Positions 16,730 through 24,640 of a stretch of DNA of 64,000 nucleotides are shown in pieces. The translations under genes and the position numbers were made by a program. A model generated the notes under the pieces. The model did no database searches. It saw only the letters and a list, made by a program, of their open reading frames with translations, and was not told the origin of the DNA. The stretch lies in NCBI GenBank assembly GCA_052246295.1, contig JBQQCO010000011.1. One strand, 5' to 3'. Origin of the DNA: Piscibacillus sp052246295. Its GTDB lineage: Bacteria; Bacillota; Bacilli; Bacillales; Alkalibacillaceae. How positions within the stretch are numbered: position 1 is the first letter of the stretch; each line of letters starts with the position of its first letter.

Positions 16730-17236
16730 ATGTTAATTAGAGAAGCGATTTTATCCGATTATAGTGGAATTGCCAAAGTTCATGTCGATTGTTGGTTGAA
16801 TAATTATCAACGTGTACTTCCAATTAAGTTGTTAGAAGATTTAAGTTACAGAGAACGAGAAAACCTCTGGAAAAAGATCCTTCTGAATGATAAAGTATGG
16901 GTAGTAGAGAATGACCACAGTGAAATAGTTGGATTTGTTCATGGTGGGATTAATCGGATGTCTCAGTATGAGGACTATCAGGGTGAAATTTATGCATTGC
17001 ATATTTTAAAAGACTATCAAAACCTCGGTTTGGGTAGAATGCTAATAAGAACTTTATTAGATGATCTCAAGCAGCATAATATCACTTCACTCATGATTTC
17101 GATTTTTGAAGAAGATTCTTTCTGTACTTTTTACGAAAATTTAGGAGCACAAAAAATTGACTGTGTTCAAGTTGATTTAGAAGGTCAAACCGTTAACGAA
17201 GCGATTTACGGTTGGGAGGCTCTTCCTCAAATCTAG
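16730..17236 (+). CDS. GNAT family N-acetyltransferase
   Basis: A 168-residue acetyl-CoA-dependent transferase. GNAT motif A is seen as IYALHILKDYQNLGLGRMLI (about residues 86-105, Q-x-x-G-x-G for pyrophosphate binding), with motif B at SIFEEDSFCTFYENLGAQ. The amino terminus (IREAILSDYSGIAKVHVDCW) is typical. The acceptor is unknown. Strong ribosome binding site AAAAGGAG. It is followed after 29 bp by the MscS gene in the same direction, so the two are probably co-transcribed. Confidence 0.9.
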   Translation: MLIREAILSDYSGIAKVHVDCWLNNYQRVLPIKLLEDLSYRERENLWKKILLNDKVWVVENDHSEIVGFVHGGINRMSQYEDYQGEIYALHILKDYQNLGLGRMLIRTLLDDLKQHNITSLMISIFEEDSFCTFYENLGAQKIDCVQVDLEGQTVNEAIYGWEALPQI

Positions 17237-17265
17237 CTTTCTTAACATTAGAAGGAGTCAAGAAC

Positions 17266-18363
17266 ATGGAGATTAATTGGAAGCTTTGGCAATATATTAG
17301 TGTGGATAATTGGATTGACATTGGAATCGCAATCGGTATTTTACTTTTATTTCATATTCTTAGAAAAGCATTTACTAAATATGTGTTTTATTTCATTAGA
17401 CGCTTGTTCAATCGTGATAAGACCGATTTAATAAGACAGATACTTGATGCATATGAAAAACCAATCCGATGGTTATTTGTGATCATCGGGTTGTACATAG
17501 CGGTAGACTTTTTTCCGTACTTAAGCAATGAAAGTGATTGGTTTAAAAACTTAATCCTCGCTTCTCTAATTATCTTAATCGCTTGGGGACTTTATAATTT
17601 ATCTTCAACGTCTTCTCTTCTATTTATGAAGTTGAACGACGGTGTGGGGCTTGAAGTTGATCAGATTTTAATTCCGTTTTTTTCAAAGGCACTAAGGATT
17701 ATTATTGTTGCGATTACTGTAAGCTTAGTCCTTTCACAATTTGGCTTTGACGTTAATGGATTTGTCGCGGGTCTTGGTCTAGGTGGTCTTGCATTTGCAC
17801 TAGCAGCTCAAGAAGTAATTAAAAACTTCTTCGGTGGGATTGTGATTATTACTGAAAAGCCATTTACTTTGGGAGACTGGATTAAAACTTCGACAGTTGA
17901 AGGTACTGTTGAGGATATTAATTTCAGAAGTACCATTGTACGTACGTTTGCTCAAGCTCTAGTAACGGTGCCAAACTCTACTTTATCGAATGAGGCCATT
18001 ACAAACTGGAGCAAAATGGGGAAACGTCAAATTACATTTAATCTTGGCGTTGAATATAGTACGCCAAAAGAAAAGCTGGAAACCGTTGTCGAACGCATTA
18101 ATGATATGCTTGTGAACCATGATGGAGTTCATAAGGAGACAATCTTTGTGAAGTTTGACAAATATAATGACAGTAGCCTTGATATCTTCTTATACTTTTT
18201 CACGATTACAACAGAATGGGAAAAGTTCTTAAATGTAAAACAAGATGTTAATTTTAGGATTATGGAGATTCTCGATGAAGAAGGTGTATCCATTGCCTTC
18301 CCATCGCGCACCATTTATATGGATAACGGAAACGCAACGATTACAAATGAAAAAGAAGAATAA
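17266..18363 (+). CDS. MscS family mechanosensitive ion channel
   Basis: A 365-residue membrane protein. Three to five hydrophobic helices lead to the pore helix GFVAGLGLGGLAFALAAQEVIKNFFGG (about residues 163-189), the Gly/Ala-rich TM3 of MscS. A beta domain follows with the family signature GDWIKTSTVEGTVEDINFRSTIVRT and a carboxy-terminal alpha/beta domain. It opens on membrane tension to release solutes after osmotic downshock. The amino-terminal region is longer than in E. coli MscS, as in B. subtilis YhdY. ATG 17266 is used because GAAGGAG lies 8 bp upstream. Confidence 0.94.
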   Translation: MEINWKLWQYISVDNWIDIGIAIGILLLFHILRKAFTKYVFYFIRRLFNRDKTDLIRQILDAYEKPIRWLFVIIGLYIAVDFFPYLSNESDWFKNLILASLIILIAWGLYNLSSTSSLLFMKLNDGVGLEVDQILIPFFSKALRIIIVAITVSLVLSQFGFDVNGFVAGLGLGGLAFALAAQEVIKNFFGGIVIITEKPFTLGDWIKTSTVEGTVEDINFRSTIVRTFAQALVTVPNSTLSNEAITNWSKMGKRQITFNLGVEYSTPKEKLETVVERINDMLVNHDGVHKETIFVKFDKYNDSSLDIFLYFFTITTEWEKFLNVKQDVNFRIMEILDEEGVSIAFPSRTIYMDNGNATITNEKEE

Positions 18364-18397
18364 AACACGTGGGGGCTTCATGCCCCGCGTGTTTTTA
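18363..18397. terminator. Bidirectional terminator between MscS and GNAT genes
   Basis: AACACGTGGGG / CCCCGCGTGTT hairpin, flanked by A and T runs; the minus-strand GNAT gene ends within it. Confidence 0.85.
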
Positions 18398-18892
18398 TAT
18401 CAATTTTGCCAGATAATACTCATCTACAAATCGTTCGCCTAACTTTAAAGAGTCCCTTTTTGTACCTTCTACTTCAAAACCCATTTTCTTATAAAGGTTG
18501 CAAGCAGCTATATTTTCAACAATCACCGTTAGCTCTAGTCTGTGAAGGTCTACACTTCTCGCCCATTCCTCCATTTTCTCAAACAGCTGTGTTCCAACAC
18601 CCTGTCCCTGAGCCTCTTCCTTAACTCCAATCACAATAGAAGCAGAATGCTTATTTTTCTCAGTAGCACCACCTTGAATAATCAGATAACCCAATATGTC
18701 ATTATCTTTTTGCGCGACAAAGATATTGTGTCTTTTCTTCTCGTTAAATGCGTTAATCATTTTTTCTTGAATCTCTGTAGACCAGTTGCGTTCGCCTGCA
18801 CCGTAAAGCATATATTCACTTTCTGACTCAACGTCTAAGATTGCCTTGGCCAAACTTTTAGCATCTTCTACTCGGGCTTGTCTGATTTGCAT
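18395..18892 (-). CDS. GNAT family N-acetyltransferase (RimI-like)
   Basis: A 165-residue acetyltransferase with motif A at about residues 91-110 (IVIGVKEEAQGQGVGTQLFEKM; Q-x-x-G-x-G) and motif B VENIAACNLYKKMGFEVEGT. The pattern NLYKKMGF is typical of small-molecule or protein N-acetyltransferases of the SpeG/RimJ-like set. The acceptor is unknown. The ATG follows GGAGGGG. A 9-bp inverted repeat (CTCCACTTT / AAAGTGGAG, 18901-18932) surrounds its -10 box TATAAT and could be an operator. Confidence 0.9.
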   Translation of the reverse strand: MQIRQARVEDAKSLAKAILDVESESEYMLYGAGERNWSTEIQEKMINAFNEKKRHNIFVAQKDNDILGYLIIQGGATEKNKHSASIVIGVKEEAQGQGVGTQLFEKMEEWARSVDLHRLELTVIVENIAACNLYKKMGFEVEGTKRDSLKLGERFVDEYYLAKLI

Positions 18893-18900
18893 GAGGACCC

Positions 18901-18932
18901 CTCCACTTTTTGTCTATTATACTAAAGTGGAG
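18901..18932 (-). promoter_or_regulatory. Inverted repeat around the -10 box of the GNAT gene
   Basis: CTCCACTTT (18901-18909) and AAAGTGGAG (18924-18932) are perfect complements with a 14-bp spacer. The spacer contains TATAAT on the minus strand. The right-hand arm on the minus strand also carries the GGAG of the ribosome binding site. Confidence 0.5.
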
Positions 18933-18940
18933 TTCGAATT

Positions 18941-19050
18941 CCCCATAAATCTGAAAATTTCCCCATAAATTTGATTTTTTCCCCATATATCAGAATTTTT
19001 CCCCATAAATTTAAATTTTTCCCCATATATCAGAATTTTTCACCATAAAA
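18941..19050 (+). repeat. Tandem array B: 20-bp units, core CCCCATAWAT
   Basis: Five complete units start at 18941, 18961, 18981, 19001 and 19021, exactly 20 bp apart, plus a sixth partial unit at 19041 (CACCATAAAA). The left half is CCCCATAAAT or CCCCATATAT; the right half is A/T-rich. Two alternating right halves (TTGATTTTTT-like and CAGAATTTTT) are visible. It lies just 3' of the DUF3888 gene. Confidence 0.9.
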
Positions 19051-19055
19051 AAATA

Positions 19056-19391
19056 TTACTCACTCTTGTGAACGTAATCTACCACTGTCACATTACCGTT
19101 ACGCACATCGATTGTAATCCGATCTGTTACATAGGGTGGATCTAGACTTTGGATTTGCGTTTGCACTTCGACCGTTGCTAAAAAACAGCCTTGGCAATCC
19201 TCTATTTTTTTCAACTCTACAATATTCTCTTGTTCATAATCCCTCGTTTGTCCATAGAATTCTTCAATAGCTTCTTGTACATATGGCGTTAATAATTCCA
19301 AGATTAAGTTTTCTTCTAAATTAGCTTCTGCAGCAAGCTTGCCATTAATCGAAAAAAGTATTATTCCGACAATCAATATGATCTTCTTCAT
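19056..19391 (-). CDS. DUF3888 domain protein, exported
   Basis: A 111-residue protein with a signal peptide or membrane anchor (residues 3-20, IILIVGIILFSINGKLAAEA) followed by a DUF3888-like domain (LILELLTPYVQEAIEEFYGQ near residue 30 and VDYVHKSE at the end). DUF3888 proteins are small exported proteins of unknown function in Bacillus. Two Cys (CQGC) lie near residue 64. Good site AAGAGGTG before ATG 19389-19391. The stop codon lies 6 bp from repeat array B. Confidence 0.82.
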   Translation of the reverse strand: MKKIILIVGIILFSINGKLAAEANLEENLILELLTPYVQEAIEEFYGQTRDYEQENIVELKKIEDCQGCFLATVEVQTQIQSLDPPYVTDRITIDVRNGNVTVVDYVHKSE

Positions 19392-19502
19392 CTAAATCAC
19401 CTCTTACTATGTAAACTGAACCAATTTTCATTTTTTATGAATACCGAATGATTTTACTTATATAGGTAAAAATAACATCTGAATGTGAAAGGAGGAATTC
19501 AG

Positions 19503-21056
19503 ATGAGAGAACATCCTAAAGACAAAGAGAATAAGCAAGAAATGACGAATCAACAGGGCCATCCTGTTACCGATAACCAAAACACGCGATCCGTTGGTAA
19601 CCGTGGCCCACTTGTGCTTGAAAACTATGATTTTTTAGAAAAAATTAGTCACTTCGACCGTGAAAAAATTCCTGAGCGGATTGTGCACGCACGTGGGGCT
19701 GGGGCTCATGGTTATTTCGAGTCATATGGTGAGGTAGATGGCGAGCCCATATCGACATATACACGCGCTAAGGTATTTGAAAAAGGAAAACGCACACCTG
19801 TATTCGTTCGTTTCTCAACGGTAAACCACGGGAAACACTCACCAGAGACGTTGCGTGATCCGCGTGGGTTTGCGGTGAAATTTTACACAGAAGACGGGAA
19901 CTGGGATTTAGTTGGGAATAACTTAAAAATATTTTTCATTCGTGACCCTTTGAAATTCCCAGATTTTGTACACTCGTTCTTCCCTGACCCAGTGACAAAC
20001 ATACAGGACCCGGAGCGTCAGTTCGACTTTATTAGTGCATCACCAGAGGCGACTCATATGATTACGTTTTTGTTTTCACCTTGGGGAATTCCTGCCAACT
20101 ATCGTCAAATGCAGGGTTCTGGTGTTCACGCCTACCGTTGGGTGAATAAAGAAGGGAAAACAGTACTAGTTAAATACCATTGGGAGCCTATCCAAGGAAT
20201 CAAGAACTTAACACAAGCTGAAGCGAATAAAATTCAAGGCATGAACTTTAACCATGCTACACAAGATTTATATGAAGCCATTGAAGATGGAAATTATCCT
20301 GAATGGGAGCTTTATGTCCAAATCATGGAGGATCACGAGCATCCCGAGCTTGACTTTGACCCGTTAGATCCGACGAAGTTGTGGTATAAGGATCAGTTCC
20401 CTTGGCATAAAGTTGGTAAAATGGTCTTAAACAAGAATCCTGAAAACTACCATGCTGAGGTTGAGCAAGTTGCGTTTGGAACTGGTGTACTTGTAGACGG
20501 ACTAGACTTCTCAGATGATAAGCTTTTACAAGGCCGTACTTATTCGTACTCTGATACGCAACGTTACCGTGTTGGACCGAACTATCTACAATTACCGATT
20601 AACAGCCCAATCAAACGAGTTGTGACGAATCAAAATGGCGGGCAGATGGATTTCCGTATGGATTACGCAGAAGAGAAGAATCCTCACATTAACTATGAGC
20701 CATCTACCCTTAATGGATTAAAGGAGGCTAAGAATCCAGGTGTGGAAAACACACCACATGTCGAAGGCCATATTGTCCGTGAGCCAATTGAACGTCAAAA
20801 TAATTTCGGACAAGCAGGTGAAACATATCGCCGCCTTAATGACTGGGAACGTGACGACTTAATTAACAACTTAGTTGGAGCCCTTTCTCAGTGCCGTAAG
20901 CCAATTCAAGATAAGATGATCGAAAACTTCACACAAGCAGACGAGGAATACGGTAGACGAGTGAAAGAAGGCTTAGAGAAAATGGATACCAACAATGAAA
21001 AAGAAGAAGCTGTGCATGACGCAGAAACAATGGGACATGTGTCAGACCCATATTAA
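19503..21056 (+). CDS. Heme catalase (monofunctional)
   Basis: A 517-residue heme catalase converting hydrogen peroxide to water and oxygen. The distal His62 is in RIVHARGAGAHGYFE, the catalytic Asn in DGNWDLVGNN (about residue 139), and the proximal heme Tyr349 in RTYSYSDTQRYRVGPN. Length is that of a small-subunit enzyme. It has an insert VNHGKHSPETL where most have AGEKGS. The start is ATG 19503, after AAAGGAGG; the ORF reading from further upstream includes the ribosome binding site. Together with the manganese catalase 5 kb away it gives two unrelated peroxide-removing enzymes. Confidence 0.96.
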   Translation: MREHPKDKENKQEMTNQQGHPVTDNQNTRSVGNRGPLVLENYDFLEKISHFDREKIPERIVHARGAGAHGYFESYGEVDGEPISTYTRAKVFEKGKRTPVFVRFSTVNHGKHSPETLRDPRGFAVKFYTEDGNWDLVGNNLKIFFIRDPLKFPDFVHSFFPDPVTNIQDPERQFDFISASPEATHMITFLFSPWGIPANYRQMQGSGVHAYRWVNKEGKTVLVKYHWEPIQGIKNLTQAEANKIQGMNFNHATQDLYEAIEDGNYPEWELYVQIMEDHEHPELDFDPLDPTKLWYKDQFPWHKVGKMVLNKNPENYHAEVEQVAFGTGVLVDGLDFSDDKLLQGRTYSYSDTQRYRVGPNYLQLPINSPIKRVVTNQNGGQMDFRMDYAEEKNPHINYEPSTLNGLKEAKNPGVENTPHVEGHIVREPIERQNNFGQAGETYRRLNDWERDDLINNLVGALSQCRKPIQDKMIENFTQADEEYGRRVKEGLEKMDTNNEKEEAVHDAETMGHVSDPY

Positions 21057-21063
21057 TATGTAC

Positions 21064-21095
21064 GCCAGCCGTTGCGACGGTTGGCTTTATTTTTA
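21064..21095 (+). terminator. Rho-independent terminator after heme catalase
   Basis: GCCAGCCGT / ACGGTTGGC stem, loop TGCG, tail TTTATTTTT. Confidence 0.85.
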
Positions 21096-21183
21096 GGTAA
21101 AATTATCCAACGTTATAGTGTAGAAAGATTACAGAATTTACTGTAGAATTAATTATAGAAATATTTTACAGGGGGAATAACTT

Positions 21184-21813
21184 ATGGGCTCCAGAATGAT
21201 GCATGCCATAATTGCGCATCAAGTAGGAAAATACTTTGAAGTAAAAGATTTAAACTCCTTTATCATTGGTGGAATTGCTGCCGATGCCAATCTGACAGAC
21301 AAAGACACTTCCCATTTTTACAAAGGAAGAATGGACGATTTTTCAAAAGTAATAGAAATAGACCTTTTTACAGAAAAATATAAGCATCAGTTAAATCACC
21401 CATTTTTACTTGGGTACTATACTCACCTGATTGCCGATGAGAACTGGTTGAATGGCTTCGCTTTATCGTGGTTAAAAAATCGACTGGATCACGATGATGA
21501 CATTTTCTATCGTTATCACAACGATTTTCAAGTACTAAACGCAAAACTACTTAAACATTATAATTTAAAGGAAACCATCAAAAACATCTTTGATGAAGCT
21601 GAAGTAGAGTCCAAAGTTGATGAAGTCAAAACTGAAGATATTCGAACATTTATCCCATACATAATTAAAGATATCGATTACAAAGAACCTGATTTATACG
21701 AAGACCTACAAGTATTTACCTTAGACCAGTTACTCGGTTACGTCGAAACATCTATTCAAAAAAGTATCTTGAAAATTAATCAGAACAATTTCTTAATGTC
21801 ATCTAAGTCGTGA
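21184..21813 (+). CDS. Zinc-dependent phospholipase C-like protein (PF00882-type)
   Basis: A 209-residue helical protein. Its start (MGSRMMHAIIAHQVGKYF), the segment FIIGGIAADANLTDKDTSHFY and the later HPFLLGYYTHLIADENW show the scattered His/Asp ligands of the zinc-dependent phospholipase C/S1-P1 fold. In Firmicutes such proteins are usually annotated as hydrolases of unknown substrate. No signal peptide is present, so it is probably cytoplasmic. The last 34 bp overlap the convergent small gene at 21780. Site CAGGGGG before the ATG. Confidence 0.78.
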   Translation: MGSRMMHAIIAHQVGKYFEVKDLNSFIIGGIAADANLTDKDTSHFYKGRMDDFSKVIEIDLFTEKYKHQLNHPFLLGYYTHLIADENWLNGFALSWLKNRLDHDDDIFYRYHNDFQVLNAKLLKHYNLKETIKNIFDEAEVESKVDEVKTEDIRTFIPYIIKDIDYKEPDLYEDLQVFTLDQLLGYVETSIQKSILKINQNNFLMSSKS

Positions 21814-22037
21814 AGCACTTGCTGAACCTCATCTTGATTGAGCTTAATCAGAATCTGGTCATTCAACGACAGAATCTGTCCTCCATCACTTGCGTGAGCT
21901 AATAAATAATCATGTAGCAAACCAAGCTCATCTTCTGTGATCGTGGATTCAGTCGTCAAATGCTTAACGCTTGTGATGGAAAATTCATGGTTTTGTTGAT
22001 CATATTCACCAGAAATAATTTTACCATCAATGTGCAT
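21780..22037 (-). CDS. Small acidic protein of unknown function
   Basis: An 85-residue acidic protein (MHIDGKIISGEYDQQNHEF ..., ending LHDLDDIKKLF). No family is recognised. The ATG at 22035-22037 follows TGAGGTGAT at proper spacing, which supports translation; a longer in-frame reading to 22082 has no ribosome binding site. It converges on and overlaps the phospholipase-like gene by 34 bp. Array C begins about 80 bp upstream of its start. Confidence 0.65.
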   Translation of the reverse strand: MHIDGKIISGEYDQQNHEFSITSVKHLTTESTITEDELGLLHDYLLAHASDGGQILSLNDQILIKLNQDEVQQVLHDLDDIKKLF

Positions 22038-22118
22038 GGCAATCACCTCAAAGGTAGTCTGTGCAAAAACGGGGTGATTCATGATTAAAAATGGTGATAT
22101 AGAGGATTATGATTTGTG

Positions 22119-22385
22119 TTGGCGAGAATTCGTCCCTCTTGGCGAAATCATGCCTTACTTCGGCGAGATCTTGCTTCACTTCGGCGAGATTGTGCCTCAC
22201 TTCGGCGAGATTGTGCCTCACTTCGGCGAAATCATGCCTTACTTTGGCGAGATTATGCCTCGCTTTGGCGAGAACTCAACACACTTCGGCGAGATCTTGC
22301 TTCACTTCGGCGAAATTTTGACTCTTTTCGGCGAGAACTCAACCCAGTTCGGCGAGATCTTACCCCTCCTTGGACAAATCATGCT
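22119..22385 (+). repeat. Tandem array C: thirteen units of 21 bp, core TTCGGCGAGA
   Basis: GGCGA (last unit GGACA) recurs at 22121, 22141, 22162, 22183, 22204, 22225, 22246, 22267, 22288, 22309, 22330, 22351 and 22372: one 20-bp step, then eleven of exactly 21 bp. The left half (TTCGGCGAGA/TTTGGCGAAA) is conserved. The right half comes in recurring types (TTGTGCCTCAC, TCTTGCTTCAC, TCATGCCTTAC, ACTCAACNCA). All three plus frames are open because 21 is a multiple of three; I do not call them genes. Confidence 0.93.
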
Positions 22386-22402
22386 CTTAATATAGAATTA
22401 AT

Positions 22403-22440
22403 AGAGCACACCCCGTTCAACAGGGTGTGCTCTACTTTTT
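22403..22440 (+). terminator. Strong hairpin with T tail beside array C
   Basis: AGAGCACACCC / GGGTGTGCTCT stem of 11 bp followed by ACTTTTT on the plus strand. On the minus strand, where the DinB gene ends at 22439, the tail is only ATTAATT. So it is best read as terminating plus-strand transcription coming out of array C, or as a weak DinB terminator. Confidence 0.7.
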
Positions 22441-22891
22441 ATCTAAAAAACGGAACTTCTTTAACGCCGATCATTCGCGCGTAAATAAATAACTGCCCTT
22501 TGTGATGAATCTCGTGTTCATACATCGCTTTTAGGTAGTTATATTTGGGGCCTTTCATTTGAGACAGTTCAGCTTCGTTTTCTTTTCCGATTTCTTCATC
22601 GGTCATATCGGCAATTTTCTTTTTCGTACGATCGGTTAATTCTTTTACTTTTTCTCGAACGTCTTTCATATTTTCAAACTCTGGCATCTCTGGCGCTTCC
22701 ATTTTTTCCGTCTTCACCATGTCTGCAAACATATCACCTGCTAATGCGATATGAAGTGCCATTGTCCCTAATGACATGCCACCATCCCACGGTTTGTAGT
22801 GAACATGTTCATCATCTATTTGTTCTAATAATAACTCTAGCTTTTCTCGATGGTTTAGCCAATCTGTTAGAAATTCTTGTACTTTAGACAT
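22439..22891 (-). CDS. DinB/YfiT family protein
   Basis: A 150-residue four-helix bundle of the DinB family with the metal-binding His pattern: His in MALHIA near residue 47 and HEIHHKGQ near residues 126-133. Many Bacillus members are bacillithiol or thiol transferases acting on electrophiles; the substrate here is unknown. Strong site AGGAGG. It lies 15 bp downstream of the YhfK-like gene on the same strand, so the two probably form an operon. Confidence 0.9.
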   Translation of the reverse strand: MSKVQEFLTDWLNHREKLELLLEQIDDEHVHYKPWDGGMSLGTMALHIALAGDMFADMVKTEKMEAPEMPEFENMKDVREKVKELTDRTKKKIADMTDEEIGKENEAELSQMKGPKYNYLKAMYEHEIHHKGQLFIYARMIGVKEVPFFR

Positions 22892-22906
22892 GATTTAACC
22901 TCCTAA

Positions 22907-23554
22907 TTATAGGCTTTTTAATGCTTCTTCGATAGAGTATTCCCCGGATAGTAAATCAAATCCACGGTTAAACGTTTTTTCTTCATTTAAAGCAGCGACT
23001 AACACTCGCGCCACGTCTTCTCTAGGAATAGTTGCACGTTCCGGTAGGTCTTCTGCAACGCGCACTTTACCTGTTCCTTCTTCATTTAATAATCCACCTG
23101 GGCGGACGATTGTATGATTAAGCGAACTTTCTTCTAAAGCTTTATCTGCATAATGCTTGGCGACATAATAATGGCGGATCTTCTCGTTCCAGTTCTCACG
23201 GTTATGAGCTTGAAGCGCACTCACCATTAAGAAACGCTCAACTCCGGCTTTTTCAGCAGCTTCCACCATTTTAACGGCACCATCTAAATCGATGAGCAAT
23301 GTTTTATCGGCTCCTGTTTTCCCACCTGAACCAGCTGCAAAAATCACTGCGTCACAACCTTCAGCAGCTTGCGCCAACTGATCGACTGGGCCTTCTAAAT
23401 CTGCTAATACTGCTTCGATTCCTTTTTCCTTAAATTCATTAAGCTGATCTTCCTTACGCACCATTGCTCTAACGTGATGGTCGTTTCCTTCTTGTAGCAT
23501 CTCTGTTGCTTGTTTTCCAATTTGTCCGTTTGCTCCAACAACTAATACTTTCAT
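22907..23554 (-). CDS. NAD(P)-binding atypical SDR oxidoreductase (YhfK-like)
   Basis: A 215-residue Rossmann-fold protein. The nucleotide motif VVGANGQIGKQ is at residues 5-15, and the segments DAVIFAAGSGGKTGADKT and YYVAKHYADKALEESSLNHTIVRPGGL match B. subtilis YhfK/YwnB-type NAD(P)H-binding proteins. The catalytic Tyr of classical SDRs is not placed canonically, so it may be a sensor or quinone reductase-like enzyme. Site AGAAGGAG. First gene of an operon with DinB. Confidence 0.9.
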   Translation of the reverse strand: MKVLVVGANGQIGKQATEMLQEGNDHHVRAMVRKEDQLNEFKEKGIEAVLADLEGPVDQLAQAAEGCDAVIFAAGSGGKTGADKTLLIDLDGAVKMVEAAEKAGVERFLMVSALQAHNRENWNEKIRHYYVAKHYADKALEESSLNHTIVRPGGLLNEEGTGKVRVAEDLPERATIPREDVARVLVAALNEEKTFNRGFDLLSGEYSIEEALKSL

Positions 23555-23631
23555 TTAATCAGCTCCTTCTTCAAAGTTAGAACCTATATAAAAAGTATTT
23601 CATAAAACCTTTTTCTTATCAAAAGAGATGA

Positions 23632-24306
23632 TTAACGGAGTTTATAAATTATATATCCAATTAACGCGAACCCTGCACCAATTATGATTTTTATATAAGC
23701 AGGCAATTGGTAGGTATAGCCAAACTCAGGCATAAAATAATATATTAAGAAAAAGACTCCAAAGGTCATAACCCCGATCATCCACGTTATTAAAAATTCT
23801 ACTACTGAATTAAGATTCTTTATGGAGGTCCACTTTAGAAATTGTAAAATCAGCACTAAGAATAATAGAGAAAAGATAATCGATAAAACAAAGTTGACGC
23901 TTTCAGTACCTAAGTAATAGGTCTTATACAAAGAGTCAAAGTTAAATAAATGGTAAGCAATCGTATCAAATAACCCTGATGCTCCTAAAGCCGTTGCAAG
24001 AAAGAAAAATATTCCCATGAACATAAGTGATAGTTGATTTTTAGTTAACATCTTGGGTAATTCATCAATTATTTCATCAGCGTAGGTTTTTTTATCATTA
24101 CCGAAAATATCTTCGGCGGTTTTTCCTTCTTCTTGTGCAATTAGTAAATGGTCTAGCATCTCGGCTAATACCTCTTCTGTTTCCTCCTCGGATTTATCAT
24201 AAGCAAGCCTAATGTAAACTAGCATGTCTTCATAATACTCTTTGTTTCCTTTAGTTAATAGCTTTCGCTTTTGATTATTTTCCTTAATCAACTGTTTTGT
24301 GTTCAT
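23632..24306 (-). CDS. DUF1129-like membrane protein paired with a PadR regulator
   Basis: A 224-residue protein. Residues 1-90 are a charged helical cytoplasmic domain (NQKRKLLTKGNKEYYEDMLVYIRLAY, then a helical EETEEVLAEMLDHLL). Four to five hydrophobic helices follow from residue 94. This layout is that of DUF1129/HAAS-type proteins, which are regularly encoded behind PadR genes. Its ATG overlaps the PadR gene by 23 bp, so expression is coupled. The function is unknown, perhaps membrane stress sensing. Confidence 0.82.
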   Translation of the reverse strand: MNTKQLIKENNQKRKLLTKGNKEYYEDMLVYIRLAYDKSEEETEEVLAEMLDHLLIAQEEGKTAEDIFGNDKKTYADEIIDELPKMLTKNQLSLMFMGIFFFLATALGASGLFDTIAYHLFNFDSLYKTYYLGTESVNFVLSIIFSLLFLVLILQFLKWTSIKNLNSVVEFLITWMIGVMTFGVFFLIYYFMPEFGYTYQLPAYIKIIIGAGFALIGYIIYKLR

Positions 24307-24631
24307 CGTCTCTCCCCTTTTCTAAAATTTGATCAACAGGCTTCTTAATCCATGCCCAGTTTTGCCTAAACTCTTCAAGTGATTTTTGGCCTTCTGTTGT
24401 TAAGTAATAATATTTTCTATTAGGACCACTTGGTGATTTTTCCATTTGACCTCTAATTAACTTTTCTTTCTGTAACCTTAATAAAATTGGGTATATTGAT
24501 CCTTCGCTAACTTCTAGTTCAAATTCTTGTAATTTAACAGATAATTCGTAGCCATATACAGGCTCTTTTTCTATTGTTGCTAAGATACAACCTTCTAAGA
24601 TTCCCTTTAATAACTGACTTCTAATTGCCAT
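24284..24631 (-). CDS. PadR family transcriptional regulator
   Basis: A 115-residue PadR winged helix (LLKGILEGCILATIEKEPVYGYEL, SEGSIYPILLRLQKEKLI, wing PSGPNRKYYYLTTEG), followed by a short dimerisation helix. It lacks the long Vir domain, placing it in subfamily 2. Repeated TAYCTTGYA motifs upstream (24641, 24675, 24713) are candidate operator half sites. It is translationally coupled to the DUF1129-like membrane protein, a common PadR pairing, and probably represses its own operon. Confidence 0.93.
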   Translation of the reverse strand: MAIRSQLLKGILEGCILATIEKEPVYGYELSVKLQEFELEVSEGSIYPILLRLQKEKLIRGQMEKSPSGPNRKYYYLTTEGQKSLEEFRQNWAWIKKPVDQILEKGRDDEHKTVD

Positions 24632-24640
24632 TTTTTCACC

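Noticed and set aside
16560..16730. WalR box upstream of the YocH-like gene
   Set aside because: Several TGTAAW motifs occur, but spacing is 14-15 bp between them, not the 5 bp of TGTWAH-N5-TGTWAH.
18941..19050. CRISPR array
   Set aside because: Units are 20 bp in all, the variable half is only about 10 bp and recurs between units, and no cas genes are near. The same holds for the other five arrays.
22081..22395. A 104-residue open frame of seven-residue repeats (FGEI..H) and two overlapping open frames in array C
   Set aside because: Frames are open only because the DNA unit is 21 bp; no ribosome binding site, and all three frames look alike in quality. Treated as a repeat array.
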